Source of the DNA: Gymnothorax reevesii
Taxonomy: Eukaryota; Chordata; Actinopteri; Anguilliformes; Muraenidae
Length of the DNA: 64,000 nucleotides
Assembly (NCBI GenBank): GCA_029721435.1
Contig: CM056578.1
Span: 12,772,313-12,836,312 of the forward strand
Direction: 5' to 3'
Below, one piece after another: positions 21,511 through 32,720 of this stretch. The notes under the pieces are model-generated. The model saw only the letters and a program-made list of their open reading frames with translations. It did no database searches and was not told the DNA's origin. Position numbers and translations under genes: made by a program. The first letter of the stretch is position 1. Each line of letters starts with the position of its first letter.

Positions 21511-22639
21511 CAGGGAGTGTATAGTGTGTAGTATTGGTATCAAAAATGGTTGTGCATGGAATGGGGACAGGGGGAGGGGACGGAGGACGGGAGCAAATGG
21601 TATCACTCGGAAAGAGGTGATTGAGGAAGTGTGTAGATGATTTACTGGTATTATACTGGATGACTCTAGTTTTGGAGCTTGGAGAGGTACTGATATATAG
21701 GAGCAGCATCAGCATATTCTTACACAGAATATTGACCTGATACAATTCATAAACTGAGATTCTCAAGGCTAACTTAGACAAACACAGGACATAGATGGGC
21801 TGAGCACAAAAAACTCTGCGCATGTAGTGTAAATACTGAACATAGATCGACATGACGTACATATAATTAACAAAGAACGATAAATTTCCTGACAATGTCA
21901 GTGAGAAAAAGAAAGGAAAGAGAGAGACAGAAAAGCTAAGAAGGTAAGAGACAGAGAAGATGAAGAGATACAGCGATAATGGCTGTGGTGCTAGAAGCAA
22001 ACACGACATTTAGGGAGGAGAGCAGGGTAGTCAGAGATCGGATAGGAGAGAGAGAGAGAAGGACAGAGAGAGAATGTTGGTGTTGTGTGCGTGAGAGGTA
22101 GACAAAACAAAAAAAGGGAAAAAAGATATACAGCAAATAGAGAACAAGATTGTTATAAGATATAGCTATAGCGCAGATTAAGAAAGAAAAGAGTGTGTAT
22201 GAGCACAGTAGAGCGTAGGTAAGGTGCTAGCTAGTGCTGCAGGTTTGCAGAGGTGTAAAAATAGATATACTAATTGTGTTGGCTCTTAATTCACTAAAGC
22301 CATGGTGTTATTTCAGGGCTTCTGAACAGTTGCCCATTAATATAGAGTTTGTCGACTACCAATACTGCACTTATGTTATTTCCTGGGTTTTCCTTTAATA
22401 TGGGGTAGAGAATTTTCCTTCATTCATTTATCTCCCGTGGGAACTGATCATGCATTTCGTAATTCGTATTCTTGAGTTGTCTTACCTTGCTTTTTTACAA
22501 ATTCTTTTTGTTGATAATGTTCGAATTTCACAATGATGAGTCAAGCTCTGCCCTTTTTTTGTCTGCCGAGATGGTGAACTCGGTGAAAGGTGATGTTTTG
22601 GACAACGTCGTCGGGCAGTTTGAGTTGCAATCGCATGAA
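21511..22639 (-). other. Spacer between L1 ORF1 and ORF2, purine-biased
   Basis: About 1.1 kb separates the recognisable ORF1 coiled coil from ORF2. On the plus strand it is AG-rich (GAGAGAGAGAGAAGG near 22050). The end of ORF1 should lie in its upper part but is too damaged for me to read. The 173-codon minus frame at 21488-22009 is low-complexity, Leu/Ser/Phe-rich, and probably follows base composition. Confidence 0.45.
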
Positions 22640-23140
22640 GTTTTTTATTAGTAACGCCGGATTGTCGGGTGAATTACAGAATCCGCAGTTTCTGGAATGC
22701 TTGAGAAGATGAGGTTATCGCGCATCGAGAGTGTTTGAATGTCAAGAATGGATTCTTTCATCTGTTTGTTTCCGGCAGTGATGTTTAGCATTTGTTGGGT
22801 GAGTGATGTTATCAACGTTTTTAATTCATAATTTGATTGCTGCAGTGCTACGATTTGATTGTGGGCGAATTCAAGACTGTTACGGATATCGTTTAACTCC
22901 TTGTGCAATGTGACCAACATCCAATTTTTCGTTGATGCTCGCCAGCACACGAACCTCAATTTCCTGGGTTTGCAGGTCAGTCGTGTCTGTAGCGTCCCTC
23001 TTTCTCCTCTTGGTATCGTGTTTGTTTATCCGGGTCCGGGTCCATGATTGATTGTAGGTGGGTGTTGATAGCGGTCTTTGATTAAAGCCTCCAAATCCGT
23101 TAATTCCTCCAGAGTACAGTCGGAATGTAGCTTAGCTTGT
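22640..23140 (-). pseudogene. L1 ORF1 (coiled coil and start of RNA-binding domain)
   Basis: The frame 22648-22959 reads ELNDIRNSLEFAHNQIVAL, then LKTLITSLTQQML and ILDIQTLSMRDNLIFSSIPE. The heptad-like first half is the trimerising coiled coil, and MRDNLIFSSIPE opens the RRM-type RNA-binding domain of L1 ORF1 proteins. Upstream, in a shifted frame at about 22960-23040, a charged segment KRRKRDATDTTDLQTQ fits the ORF1 N-terminus. The product would coat L1 RNA. The frameshift near 22955 and loss of the later RRM residues make it non-functional. Confidence 0.75.
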
Positions 23141-23559
23141 GTTTGTGGAAGTCGATTCAATTTTGATTACTTTTAGTCCGGGGAAAAAAGTTTTAAGTCT
23201 CAAAGTGATAGTCGTGTCGTCTTTCATTAGTCAACAACAGTGCACTGCCATGTTTGATCTAACCTCTGTTCGAATCTGGCGATACTCACACGGCCATCAC
23301 CTCACCCTGAGCTCCATGGTTATTATGTCAGCTGCCCAGCTAATCTCTGACCTTCATATTAACTAACGATACCACTGCGACGCACAACTTTTTTTTATTG
23401 CATAAAATTGATGTAACTTTAAAAAAAATAGCCTTTACTCTTCGCGACAGGAAATTTAGCCGAACGTGGCTAGTTAGTGACACTTTTCAGTTGCTGTCTG
23501 GCTTATTAGTTAGGTTCATGTTGTTAGCTAGCTTGTGGATGATGGACTTTGTAATGTGG
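23141..23559. other. Gap between L1 and second LTR-like copy
   Basis: About 420 bp with no recognisable gene. It may contain the 5' leader of the L1. A short plus-strand frame (23139-23366) shows no motif. Confidence 0.4.
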
Positions 23560-23995
23560 GGGAAAAAGCCACTAGATGACAGTATTGACTTTTTTTTTTT
23601 GGTTAAGCCCACTTTGGAGTTAGGTTTTTGGGCATGTCCTGGGCATACCTCAGAGGGGAAAGTCCCAGAGAATTGAAAAAAAGTCTGGAAGGTGGGAGGG
23701 GGCTGGAAAAGAGTATATAAGGGGAAAATTGAGAGAGTAGAATAGTTGGAGATAGTGGAAGGATACATTTGACGAGACCTGTCACTCTTTACAAGTTTTG
23801 TGGATTTTTGCCTGTGTTGGAGCATTTTCCTGTCCCAAGACATCGCAACATAGAAACCCCATCTCCATTACCAAGGGAATGTAACTATCTCATTTTTCAT
23901 ATATTCCAATCTTGGTCAGTGCTTTATTTAATTAAATCTGTGTAAGTTTTAAAATTTTGTCTGTCATCCCTTGTTGTCCGATATGTCTTAACAAA
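23560..23995 (+). repeat. LTR-like repeat, copy 2
   Basis: This is the second copy of the TATA-containing repeat seen at 19608-20008. The shared part runs from AAAAAGCCACTAGATGAC (23562) to AATTAAATCTGTGTAAG (about 23948). This copy keeps extra 3' sequence ending TATGTCTTAACA at 23994, immediately followed by AATTGGGGCC, which could be a weak primer-binding-site-like sequence of an LTR element. No internal gag or pol was recognised downstream, so this may be a solo LTR or a partial element. Confidence 0.55.
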
Positions 23996-25281
23996 TTGGG
24001 GCCATAAATAAATGTAGAAACACCTGTAGCGACAGCTTGCTATCTTGCAAGATAATGCGGGATATGTTAAATTGGCTATATAGCAAGCTAGCTAGCCTTT
24101 CTATTTACAGTGATACCGCATGAGTCATCGTTACGTTTAGACGGGATTCTGACTTAGAGGCGTTCAGTCATAATCCAACAGATGGTAGCTTCGCACCATT
24201 GGCTCCTCAGCCAAGCACATACACCAAATGTCTGAACCTGTCATCATGAGTCAATGAAAATGGAACGAATCCATTGGCGGTAAATACAGTTATATAAGAT
24301 TTTTTTGGGGGGGTTTCAGTCTCCTGGGAGCAAAGCAAAGTAAGGTAAAGTAAAATAAATTTAAACGCTAAATTAAGAGAATAAATTAAATGCTAAATAA
24401 AATTGTCGAATTAAGTGAATTGTGCGGTATACAAAGTAAAACAGTTTTCAGGGACTGTGGTACTCGCTTGTTTTTTTTTTTCTGTAGCTGATTTAGCAAA
24501 CAAACCCTTGCAAGCTCTCAACACCAAGAATATAATCGAATTACCTCGATATCTAACTATAGCCTGGCTTGGTTCATACTTGGTTGCTTGTCTTTCATAC
24601 AGTCTTCTAGCCAATAAGTATTGACGTTCGCCGGGGTTTTTAGTCCCCTTCGTTCTCTATCCTGACTGCAGTGCCGCAAAAAACGCATTGCCAAGCTGAA
24701 TATTAACGCGAACCAGGGTTTTTGTCTTTCTCGCATTTTATTATTACCGAAGGGCTCTTCTGATTAAAAACATTGTAAATACCATATCTTTGTATTTTCC
24801 TTCGGTTGCTGTGCCTTGATCAGCTGATTAAAGTTTAACTGCTTGTTCGAGTGCTTAGGACAGCTTGTTGGGGGAGGCACCGTGTTTATTTTGCTCACAT
24901 TGTAAACGACTTGGTTATTGGGTCCGTTTTAATTAAAGGGAACCGGTGCTTCACTCTTTTCTCGGTCACCCTTGGTTGTATTTGCGGCTAGCTAGCTAGC
25001 TAGATAAGTACTGTTTGCATTCTTGGCTGGGGATCTGAGATTTAGTATTTAGTTAGTGGTGCAGCAGTCACTTGACTTGTTCATTAGGTTAGGTTGGAAT
25101 TTAAAAGGTAAGTTTTTATCGGAGTGCTCTGTCTCCTCCAGTTTTTCCTGGGCGCTGAAGCCAGTCTGTTTTATCTAGGCTCTCAGCTAAGCCCTGTGAT
25201 ATTTTTAGTTTAGTATATCAATAGTATTGGGAATATATAAACTCAAGCCGGCTATTAGGAGTACTTATTAGATATAGAGTT
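23996..25281. other. Unassigned; may include CR1 leader
   Basis: About 1.3 kb without a supported gene. Landmarks are a G-run at 24305-24313, a (GCTA)n tract at about 24988-25004 and a short A/T-rich run at 24360-24400. The final part may be the 5' leader of the CR1 element, interrupted by the palindrome that follows. The 67- and 69-codon frames overlapping at 24411-24624 on opposite strands are not convincing. Confidence 0.4.
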
Positions 25282-26224
25282 CAGGCCTACCAAAGAAAAC
25301 GTTGCCTCAGCACACAAAAACTTTGAAATGCCTACATTAATCGCGAAAATAGCAACAGAAAAATTATACCCCGCTACCGAAACTGCAAAAACCGCTACAT
25401 AAACTGTTGACTCGTAGCATAAGACTATGAAACTGCAACATCTTCTTTCGCATCCGTCTTCGCCATTTACTGCGCTTGCGCGTACCAGCCCAGGCTGCTT
25501 TCGGAGATAGCGGAATCAGGCGTGTCTCCTTCGGTTGGTAAGTAAAACTTCCAAATATGACGTTATTATTTATGCAGATGTATAACAATGAATTGTAAGA
25601 CGTAGCTGTTACATCCACATTCTCGTAAATTCGCTTATTTTAGCATGCCACCCTGCCGAAAATGAACGATGCACTGTCCATTTCGCTATAGTCTTAGAGT
25701 TACCAACTTGACGACTTTCTCAAGACGTATACATACGTCTTGAGTGGACAAACAATCCCGATTTGGAAAGTCGTCAGATTAAGCGAGAAAGTCGTCAAGT
25801 TGGCAACTCTAAGACTTTAGCGAAATCGACAGTGCATCGTTCATTTTCGGCAGGGTGACATGCTAAAATAAGCGAATTTACGAGAATGTGGATGTAACAG
25901 CTACGTCTTACAATTCATTGTTAAACATCTGCATAAATGATAACGTCATATTTGGAAGTTTTACTTACCAACCGAAGGAGACACGCCTGATTCCGCTATC
26001 TCTGAAAGCAGCCTGGGCCGGAACGCGCAAGCGCAGTAAATGGCAAAGACGGATGCGAATGAAGATGTTGCAGTTTCATAGTCTTATGCTACGAGTCAAC
26101 AGTTTATGTTGCGGTTTTTGCAGTTTCGGTAGCGGGGTATTATTTTTCTGTTGCTATTTCCGCGATTAATGTAGGCATTTCAAAGTTTTTGTGTGCTGAG
26201 GCGACGTTTTCTTTGGTAGGCCTG
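25282..26224. mobile_element. 943-bp near-perfect palindromic transposon
   Basis: Two 440-bp arms (25282-25721 and 25785-26224) are reverse complements at roughly 95% identity by eye, around a 63-bp centre. The outer ends read CAGGCCTACCAAAG and CTTTGGTAGGCCTG, flanked by GAGTT at 25277-25281 and 26225-26229, a plausible 5-bp target duplication. The arm/centre junction carries a second hairpin: CTCAAGACGTAT at 25719-25730 against ATACGTCTTGAG at 25733-25744. Because of the symmetry, each arm holds the same open frame of about 84 codons (minus 25364-25618, plus 25888-26169); I do not regard it as an established gene. It lies upstream of CR1 ORF1. Confidence 0.9.
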
Positions 26225-26453
26225 GAGTTTGGCTCAGTTTGGTATTTCATTTCTGTTAACTGAAACTAAGCCCCTGTTAAAAGAGGCTTATAATCAATTT
26301 ACATTGTTTCCCCGGGGTTTCTATTGTGACTGCTGCTTAGGGCTTCCTAGGTTAATATATAAATTGATAAATTGTAGTTCCTTGGCTTTTATCTCGGCAT
26401 TAGAAATTTCATTTTATCTAGGGTGAGCATAGTCATTAGGTAGGGGGTTCAAA

Positions 26454-27391
26454 ATGTGGCCAAAACTATGTGACGGTTGCAGGATGATCGCACTTTTGGA
26501 AAGGGAATTCCAGGGTGGGTTTGTCTGCCACCGGTGCCAGCTAATTGAGCATCTGGAGAGCAAGATCCTTGATCTTCAGGGCCAGTTGGCGGCGCGACAT
26601 AGTTCGCAATCAGTAGAGTTCCTAGAGGAACTAAGTAGTATGTCGTTTAGAGAAATGGTGTGTACGCCAAAGCAGGGTGGTGCAGGGATCCCAGAACAGG
26701 CAGGGAGAGAAAGTTGGGTGACTGTAGGTCGGCAGCAGAGGAAAGGGCGTGCACGCCGTACAGCGACAGATTCTCCAGTGATTGAGGTGTCCAACCAATT
26801 CCAGCCCTTGCAGGACATCGACTTGGCCCCTGACCCTGAGAGTGAGGGGACTGATGATGTGCAGGGCACCCTGTTGGCCTCTACCCCTCAGAAAAGAGAG
26901 TTATTGATAGGGGGGGAATAGAGGAATAGATAGCTTAGTCTGTTCGCGCGACAAGGAGTCTCGTACGGTGTGTTGCCTGCCTAGTGCCCAGGTAGGAGAC
27001 CTCCTGGAGCGTGCAGACAAGCTCCTGGCCAGAGCAGGGAGGGATCCTGTTGTCATGGTCCATGTTGGGACAAATGACATAGGTAAGGGGAGGTTTGAGG
27101 TTCTGCAAGACAAATTTGTGGAATTAGCTTAGGAGCGGATCCTCAACGGAAGTGTTCTCCGGGATTCTACCGGTACCACGTGCAAGCAGAGGTAAGCAGA
27201 ATTTTATCTGGAGGTTTAACACGTGGCTACGAACCTGGTGTAGGAAAGTGGGGTATAGGTTTATGGGGCACTGGAACTTTTTCTGGGACAGGGGTGACCT
27301 GTTCAAGCCTGACGGACTGCACCTGAACCGGAGGGGTACCTTTACACTGGGCCAGCGTATGTTGAGAGTAGCACAGGATTATTTAAACTAG
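26454..27391 (+). pseudogene. CR1 ORF1: zinc-finger-like N-terminus and decayed SGNH esterase
   Basis: The first 155 codons (26454-26921) start MWPKLCDGC and have a CxxC...CxxC arrangement (Cys at residues 6, 9, 25 and 28) followed by a helix, LIEHLESKILDLQGQL, that could be a coiled coil. After stops and a frame change the sequence reads CSRDKESRTVCCLP, then VVMVHVGTNDIGKG with the SGNH block GTND at 27067-27078, and after another frameshift DGLHLNRRG at 27311-27337, holding the Asp and His of the catalytic triad. The serine-nucleophile block (GDS) is missing or deleted near 26905-26940. Esterase-bearing ORF1 proteins are known from CR1/L2-type LINEs and act in nucleic-acid or membrane association; the exact role is unsettled. 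Confidence 0.85.
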
Positions 27392-27564
27392 GGACTTAGA
27401 GGGCAGGGAGGTTAGTGAGTGTTACACATAGGAAAATGCAGACTGCCCCGATGGAAGCTGACGGCGTAACATGCACTAACGATGTTTTACTTCTAAAGCA
27501 ACAAAGCGTAGTGGGGGGCTCGAGGCGGCGGCTACATGGGAAATCAAGGGGAAAGAGCATTAGT

Positions 27565-30318
27565 AATAACCTGAAATGTTTTTATTTAAATGCAAGAAGC
27601 ATATAAAATAAATTAACAGAACTTGAGGCTGTAGTGATCAGTGAGGGCTATGACATAGTTGGGATTACAGGGACATGGCTATGTGAAGAGGATGGAGATG
27701 AATATAATATAGACGGTTATAAGCTCTTTATGAAGGATAGATGTAATAGGCAAGGAGGGGGCGTAGCACTCTATGTGAACGAAAACATTAATGTACAGGA
27801 AATTCCCGAAATTGAACATTCCTTGTCCTGTGAAGATATCTGGGTCAGGCTCATTGGCAAAAACGAGACAGGTTTAAACATAGGAGTATAGTATCGACCA
27901 TCAGCTTTGGACGGTACAATCAATGAAATGCTTTTTAAGAGGATTACGCAAGCCTGTAGTGGAGGTGGGACTATTATCATGGTGGAAGGACAGGGTAGGG
28001 GGGAGGAAGAATTTCTAGATGTTATAAATGATAATTTCTTGGTGCAGTATGTTAATAAACCCACCAGAGAGAAGGTAATTTTAGACTTAGTGCCCTGTAA
28101 TGACCCCGATAGAATTAGCAATGTTGAGGTACTGGAGCCACTTGGGACAAGTGATCACTCTGCTGTTAATTTTGATGTTTCATGGGAAGTTAAAAAGGTG
28201 TATTCTAAAACAAAAATTTTCAATTTTAGGCGAGCAAACTTTGACAAGATGCGCTTATATCTAGCTGAAATAAAATGGGAGACACTCCTGGACTGTAAGT
28301 CCGTAAATGAGACGTGGGAAAGATTTAAGGGGGTTTTACTTGAATCTCAGTGCAGATTCATTCCGAAGGTGTCCAAACATAAGCTGAAAAGCCAAAATCC
28401 TAAGTGGATGACCAAAAGTATTCGTAGGATGTTGAGGGAAAAGAAGAATCTTTATAAGATGTACATAAAGGATAACAATGAGAACACTAAGGCTCAATAC
28501 TGTAAAATGCGGGCTGTGGTCAAAAAAGAGCTGAGGAATGCTAGAAGACTGAATGAAAGACAAATTGCAGAGGGGGCAAAAACTAGCCCTAAGCGCTTCT
28601 TTCAGTACTGTAGCAGAAAAAGGAAAGTTAAAGAGCAGGTTAAGTGCATAAAGAATAAAAATGGATCGCTGCTATATGATAACAGGGATATTGCGGATGC
28701 CTTAAACAGTTACTTTGTTGAGAATTTTACCTCAGAGGGGGTCTTTATTTGGCCAGAGGGCACGTCAAATGCTCAAGATTATTTAGCGGAAATTGAGGTT
28801 CGGGATAACAAAGTATTAGACAAGTTGCATAAACTAAAAGCAGATAAGGCGGCGGGTCCTGATGGCTTATATCCTAGAGTGCTCAGGGAAGCTGGTGAGT
28901 TCATCTTTAAGCCGCTATGCGCCATCTTCAGACGGTCTTTAGAAACTGGAGAAATACCAAATGATTGGAAACAGGGCAATATAATACCAATATATAAGAA
29001 AAGGGACCGTATCGAGCCAGGAACTACAGGCCAGTGAGTTTAACTTACATTTCGTGCAAAATATTGGAATCTATCAAAAAAGATGAGCTGGACTTATTTC
29101 TTGAACGTAACAGTATCTTGAGGGATAGCCAACATGGTTTTCGGAAGGGAAGGTCATGCCTAACAAACCTTCTGGAATTTTTTGAAGAGGCCACCAGGAC
29201 TTACGACCAGAGCAGGGCTTATGACATCACATACTTGGATTTTCAGAAAACATACGATACAGTACTGCATAAGAGACTAATTTTTAAAATGAGCTCCATT
29301 AGAGTTACAGAATGTATTCTGAAGTGAATTCAAAACTGGTTATAGGACAGAACACAAAGAGTAGTGGTCAGTGATATCTCATCTGAGCTGGGTATGGTGG
29401 GGAGTGGCGTCCCCCAGGGATCGGTGTTGGGACACCTGCTATTACTCATTTACATTAATGACCTTGATAGGAATATTGAGAGCAGGTTGGTTAAATTTGC
29501 AGATGATACTAAATTGGGGACTTTTGCAAATAGTTGCAAATAGTCTAGGGTCCACTAAAGTGATTCAGGACGATTTGGATAGAATCCAGAATTGGGCAGA
29601 AATGTGGCAAATGAAATTTAATCTAGCAAAATGTAAAGTTGTACATGTAGGTAATAAAGACATTAGACGGAATTACTTCATGGGAGGTTTAAAACTGGAA
29701 TGTGCTGCACAAGAGAACGATCTGGGAGTGATTGTTAATCAAACCCTCACAGGTTCTAGCCATTGTGCCGTAGCAGTTAAAAAAGCTAATCGAATGCTAG
29801 GATACATTGCCAAAAGTATTGAGTACAAATCTAAGGAGGTGATGCTTCTTTTGTACAACACGTTTGTTAGACCACACCTGGAGTATTGTGTACAGTTCTG
29901 GGGACCATACTTTAAAGATATAGAGGCTCTAGAGAAAGTTCAGAGAAGAGCCACTAAGCTTATTCCAGGTATAAAAGATGAAAGCTATCAGAAGAGGCTG
30001 AAGATCCTTAATCTCTTTAGTCTTAGGAAAAGGAGACTCAGGGGTGATTTGATTGAGGTCTTTAAATATGTTAAAGGGATTAACAAAGTGAATCATGTAG
30101 GATTCCTTCGACCAAGTGTTGAGAGTAGAACTCGGGGTCACAAATGGAAGTTGACCAAAGGTAAATTTAGCACTGATATTCAGAAATATTTCTTCACCCA
30201 AAGAGTAAATTCAATTTGGAATAGTTTACCTGACCATATTGTTGAGGCAGAGACCTTGGGGGTTTTCAAGAGTAGGCTTGACTTAAAGCTAGATACCATT
30301 GAGTCATTTAGTATCTGA
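27565..30318 (+). pseudogene. CR1 ORF2: endonuclease and reverse transcriptase
   Basis: The frame opens near LKCFYLNARSI (27574) and gives IVGITGTWLCEE, GGGVALYVNENI, and IWVRLIGKNETGLNIGV followed by an in-frame stop at the expected Cys of CYRP. A deletion removes the DLNYP block near 27985, then LGTSDHSAVNFDVSW follows (28141). The linker ends with KADKAAGPDGLYPRVL (28840), the RT entry. After a +1 shift near 29025 come YISCKILESI, QHGFRKGRS, LDFQKTYDTV (motif A), GVPQGSVLG (29408) and FADD at 29496-29507. The 315-codon tail (to 30318) includes RPHLEYCVQFWGPYFKDIE and QRRATKLIPG, typical of CR1. Four or more lesions inactivate it. Confidence 0.9.
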
Positions 30319-30405
30319 AGGGATATATTCACAATAGTATAAAAAAACTGGCGAGCTCAGTTGGGCTGAAAGGCCTGTTCCTGCTATTCATGTTATGTTA
30401 AGATA

Positions 30406-31417
30406 TTTCTGTGTGAATCTATTGAGTGTATAACCACTGCCATATCTGATCAAGCCTTCCAAATACACCGGGGAATCAGCTCAGGTACCCTGTCCTTTGG
30501 TAGCATGCTATCACGGTTCTAATATTGTAGCTTACTATCCAGCTACATTGGCAACCTGTTAGGGAAGCCCTGACGGGTTTTTTACCCCTGACTGACAGCT
30601 TTTGTTCAAAAGTATGTTAACCCAGACAATTTTCTGTTGCGCTATTATTTTTCCTCATGCCAGTATAATCACTGTGGCGGGCATACACTCCCGCTGGCAC
30701 AGCTAGACATCTCGGACAAAAAATAACTGGGGGGGTTATTGTTTTTATTTTCTGGCTATCTGGCTAGTGAACGAACTAGCGCTACTTCGTGTAGACATAT
30801 AATGTTATATGAAATAATATCAGAATTCCATCACCTTAGAAAATAGACCACAGACTCCTAACCAGACAGAAATACATTATTATTATCCTGATATTTTGCT
30901 AAAAATATCTCCAATCAGAAAGGCGACCTATGGATCAAGTTCCGTGACTCGAATGAGCTTAGGTAGGATAACGGTCCACAGACAACTAGAAAAGTCCAAG
31001 GGTTAGCGGCTAGGCTAGCCGAGCTGTAGTAACCCCCCTCCCTCAGACAGCCAGGCTAGACCCGTGGTTAGTGGCAGGGCTTAGCATTCCTACTCTACAG
31101 CCCGAGGCCATGTAGGCCTGTGCTGTAGCCTAGCCACAACGTAACCAGATGAGACAACTCCTGCCCACAGACTGTGTAATAGGAGTGATCGGATATAGCT
31201 CAAAACTGTCATAATTCGGGAGATGAGATGAAGGAAGGGGATTTTTTGTTGACATGCGCACTTCCAGTAATAAGACCAGCTTCGGCAAGCCAATGCATGC
31301 ATGACGAAATGCGATAAGCATTGCGCAGCTTCGCAGTCGAATACCATCGTGGATACACAGATACAGTATGAACATGAAAATACTGTAAAATTCAAATAAA
31401 CGCTACAAACGAGTCAA
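30406..31417. other. Intergenic, nothing assigned
   Basis: About 1 kb with no supported gene. Overlapping minus-strand frames of 81 and 101 codons at 31090-31395 show no motif. A G-run (GGGGGG) lies at 30731-30736. Confidence 0.5.
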
Positions 31418-31531
31418 AGCCAGAGTTCACATTTTGGAAAGAAATGCAAAAAAATCGCCATTATTATGCAATTTGAATGCAATCTGTCGCGCGAAAAATT
31501 TGTTTTGTGTCCGGTGTGAAAGCAGCTTAAG
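31418..31531. mobile_element. Small MITE, diverged relative of the 51.3-kb element
   Basis: The right end, GGTGTGAAAGCAGCTTAAG at about 31513, and the preceding GAATGCAATCTGTCGCGCG match the right end of the MITE at 51340-51527. The left end (AGCCAGAGTTCACATTTTGG, about 31420) is the diverged counterpart of AGCCGCTTTCACATTGGAAG. The central palindrome of the 51-kb copy is absent here. Non-coding. Confidence 0.6.
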
Positions 31532-31984
31532 AATGGCTCACTCAGCTAACGCCAGGTAGCAACAGTGACGACCATTGCCAGACAATAAATTTACACCATT
31601 AGTGCTAGCCACAACTAGGTATCTGACAAGTATCTTAGTTCAGCATTACAAAATGAGTATTAAAAATGTCACATAGATCACCGCTTTTTGCTAAACTTAT
31701 CACACGGTCGTACATTCATTGATGAATTCCAACTCTTCAACAGAAGATCCACCCCTGCCCACCGATTCGTTGGAACACTTACAGTATGTTGATGTATGGG
31801 GATGCATGTAAGTCCCCATGAGTTTCTGTATATTTCTCAGTGTCTACCTGGCTGTTGGTGGCCTACAGAGACCGGAGTTTTTCACCGCCCGCTCATGAGA
31901 GGAGCTGATAAAAGTTTGTGAGGAAAAATCTCCTGTACGTAACAAATTAAGTTTCGGCTCAGAACTGCTGATACAACCTTTAAT
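31532..31984. other. Intergenic, nothing assigned
   Basis: No supported feature. The 5' end of the following Tc1 remnant may lie in this stretch, but I could not find its inverted repeat. Confidence 0.4.
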
Positions 31985-32720
31985 GAGACCGGCGTGACAC
32001 GCGACCAACCACGATCAGGATATCTGTACCGCGCATTTGCGGTCTTGCCTCGTATAGCGGCACAGACAGTGGCCGAAACGAGGGGCCGTGACCGACCGCA
32101 CGAACAGTCCGCAGTCGTCTAAGAGCGCATGGCATACAACCATACTGCGCCAACATGGGTCTGGAGCTGACTGAGCATCATAGACACGTGATTGGATTGG
32201 GCACAAAATCACTCAAACAGAAACCGTGACTGGCCACAATAGCAGACGTTGGGTATATCGTCTTGCTGGTGAACATCATGCCGATCCTTGTGTAGTCGAG
32301 TGTGATCATTTTGGTGGTGGTGGTGTCATGGTGTGGGCTGGCATGTGCTATACGGTAGGTGCAGGTCTCCTTTGGCTATCGTGGAGGGAGCACAAAATGC
32401 ACGCCGCTATATTGATGTCATTCTTCGGTATCATGTGGTGCCACATGTAAACCACAACCCCAACGTGCTGTTTATGCAGGACAATGCTCGTCCTCACATT
32501 GCGCGGATCTGTGTCAATTTCTGGGACCGACATGGTGTTGAAGTCTTGGACCGGCCCTCATATTCGCCCGACATGAACCCAATAGGGCATCTGTGGTATA
32601 CCCTGGATTGGCAGGCTCGCCAGAGGCCAGCTCCACCACAAAACCTTGCCCAGCTGCGAGCAGCTCTTCTGAAGGAATGGGACAATATCCCTTAGAGAGA
32701 AATAAACAATTTGGTCACAT
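31985..32720 (+). pseudogene. Tc1-like transposase (decayed)
   Basis: In the plus strand, diverged N-terminal DNA-binding residues (TRDQPRSGYL-like) start near 31998, followed by a gap where the first catalytic Asp block should be. The longest piece, 32333-32695, has YIDVILRYHVVPHV, then MQDNARPHIARICVNFW (second catalytic Asp) and SYSPDMNPIGHLWYTLD. The usual glutamate in PIEHLW is glycine, so the catalytic triad is lost. The end, LRAALLKEWDNIP, matches Tc1 C-termini. The enzyme would cut and paste its element at TA sites. Multiple stops upstream and no clear inverted repeats indicate an old remnant. Confidence 0.85.

Larger units (their letters stand above)
17815..23140 (-). mobile_element. 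L1/Tx1-type LINE, broken and nested
   Basis: On the minus strand the order is ORF1 (about 22640-23140), ORF2 endonuclease (about 20830-21500), a helical linker (20114-20830), the first RT residues (to about 20010), then after foreign insertions the C-terminal part of ORF2 (18373-19228) and an AT-rich 3' region ending in a poly(T) on the plus strand at 17816-17826. The RT core with its FADD motif is absent. The ORF1/ORF2 organisation and the ORF2 start NLITWNVRGF identify the L1 superfamily, probably one of the fish L1/Tx1 lineages. An LTR-like repeat and a hAT-type MITE lie where the RT core should be. Confidence 0.85.
26225..30405 (+). mobile_element. Nearly full-length CR1-type LINE
   Basis: The plus strand carries a short leader, ORF1 (26454-27391), ORF2 (about 27565-30318) and a 3' region with GGGCTGAAAGGCCTGTTCCTG at 30363-30383 followed by the short tail ATGTTATGTTA, as in CR1-clade LINEs, which end in short tandem repeats and not poly(A). 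Total length, about 4.2 kb from ORF1 to tail, fits CR1. Several frameshifts and stops mean it is inactive. The leader upstream is split by the 943-bp palindrome. A second fragment of the same family lies on the minus strand at 16.2-16.9 kb. Confidence 0.9.

Noticed and set aside
21488..22009. 173-codon minus frame with hydrophobic stretches suggesting a membrane protein
   Set aside because: Low-complexity Leu/Ser/Phe composition from an AG/CT-biased spacer between L1 ORF1 and ORF2; no conserved motif.
25364..26169. Two paralogous genes encoding the same 84-residue protein in opposite orientation
   Set aside because: They are the two arms of one palindrome, so the duplicate frame follows from symmetry and is no evidence of coding.
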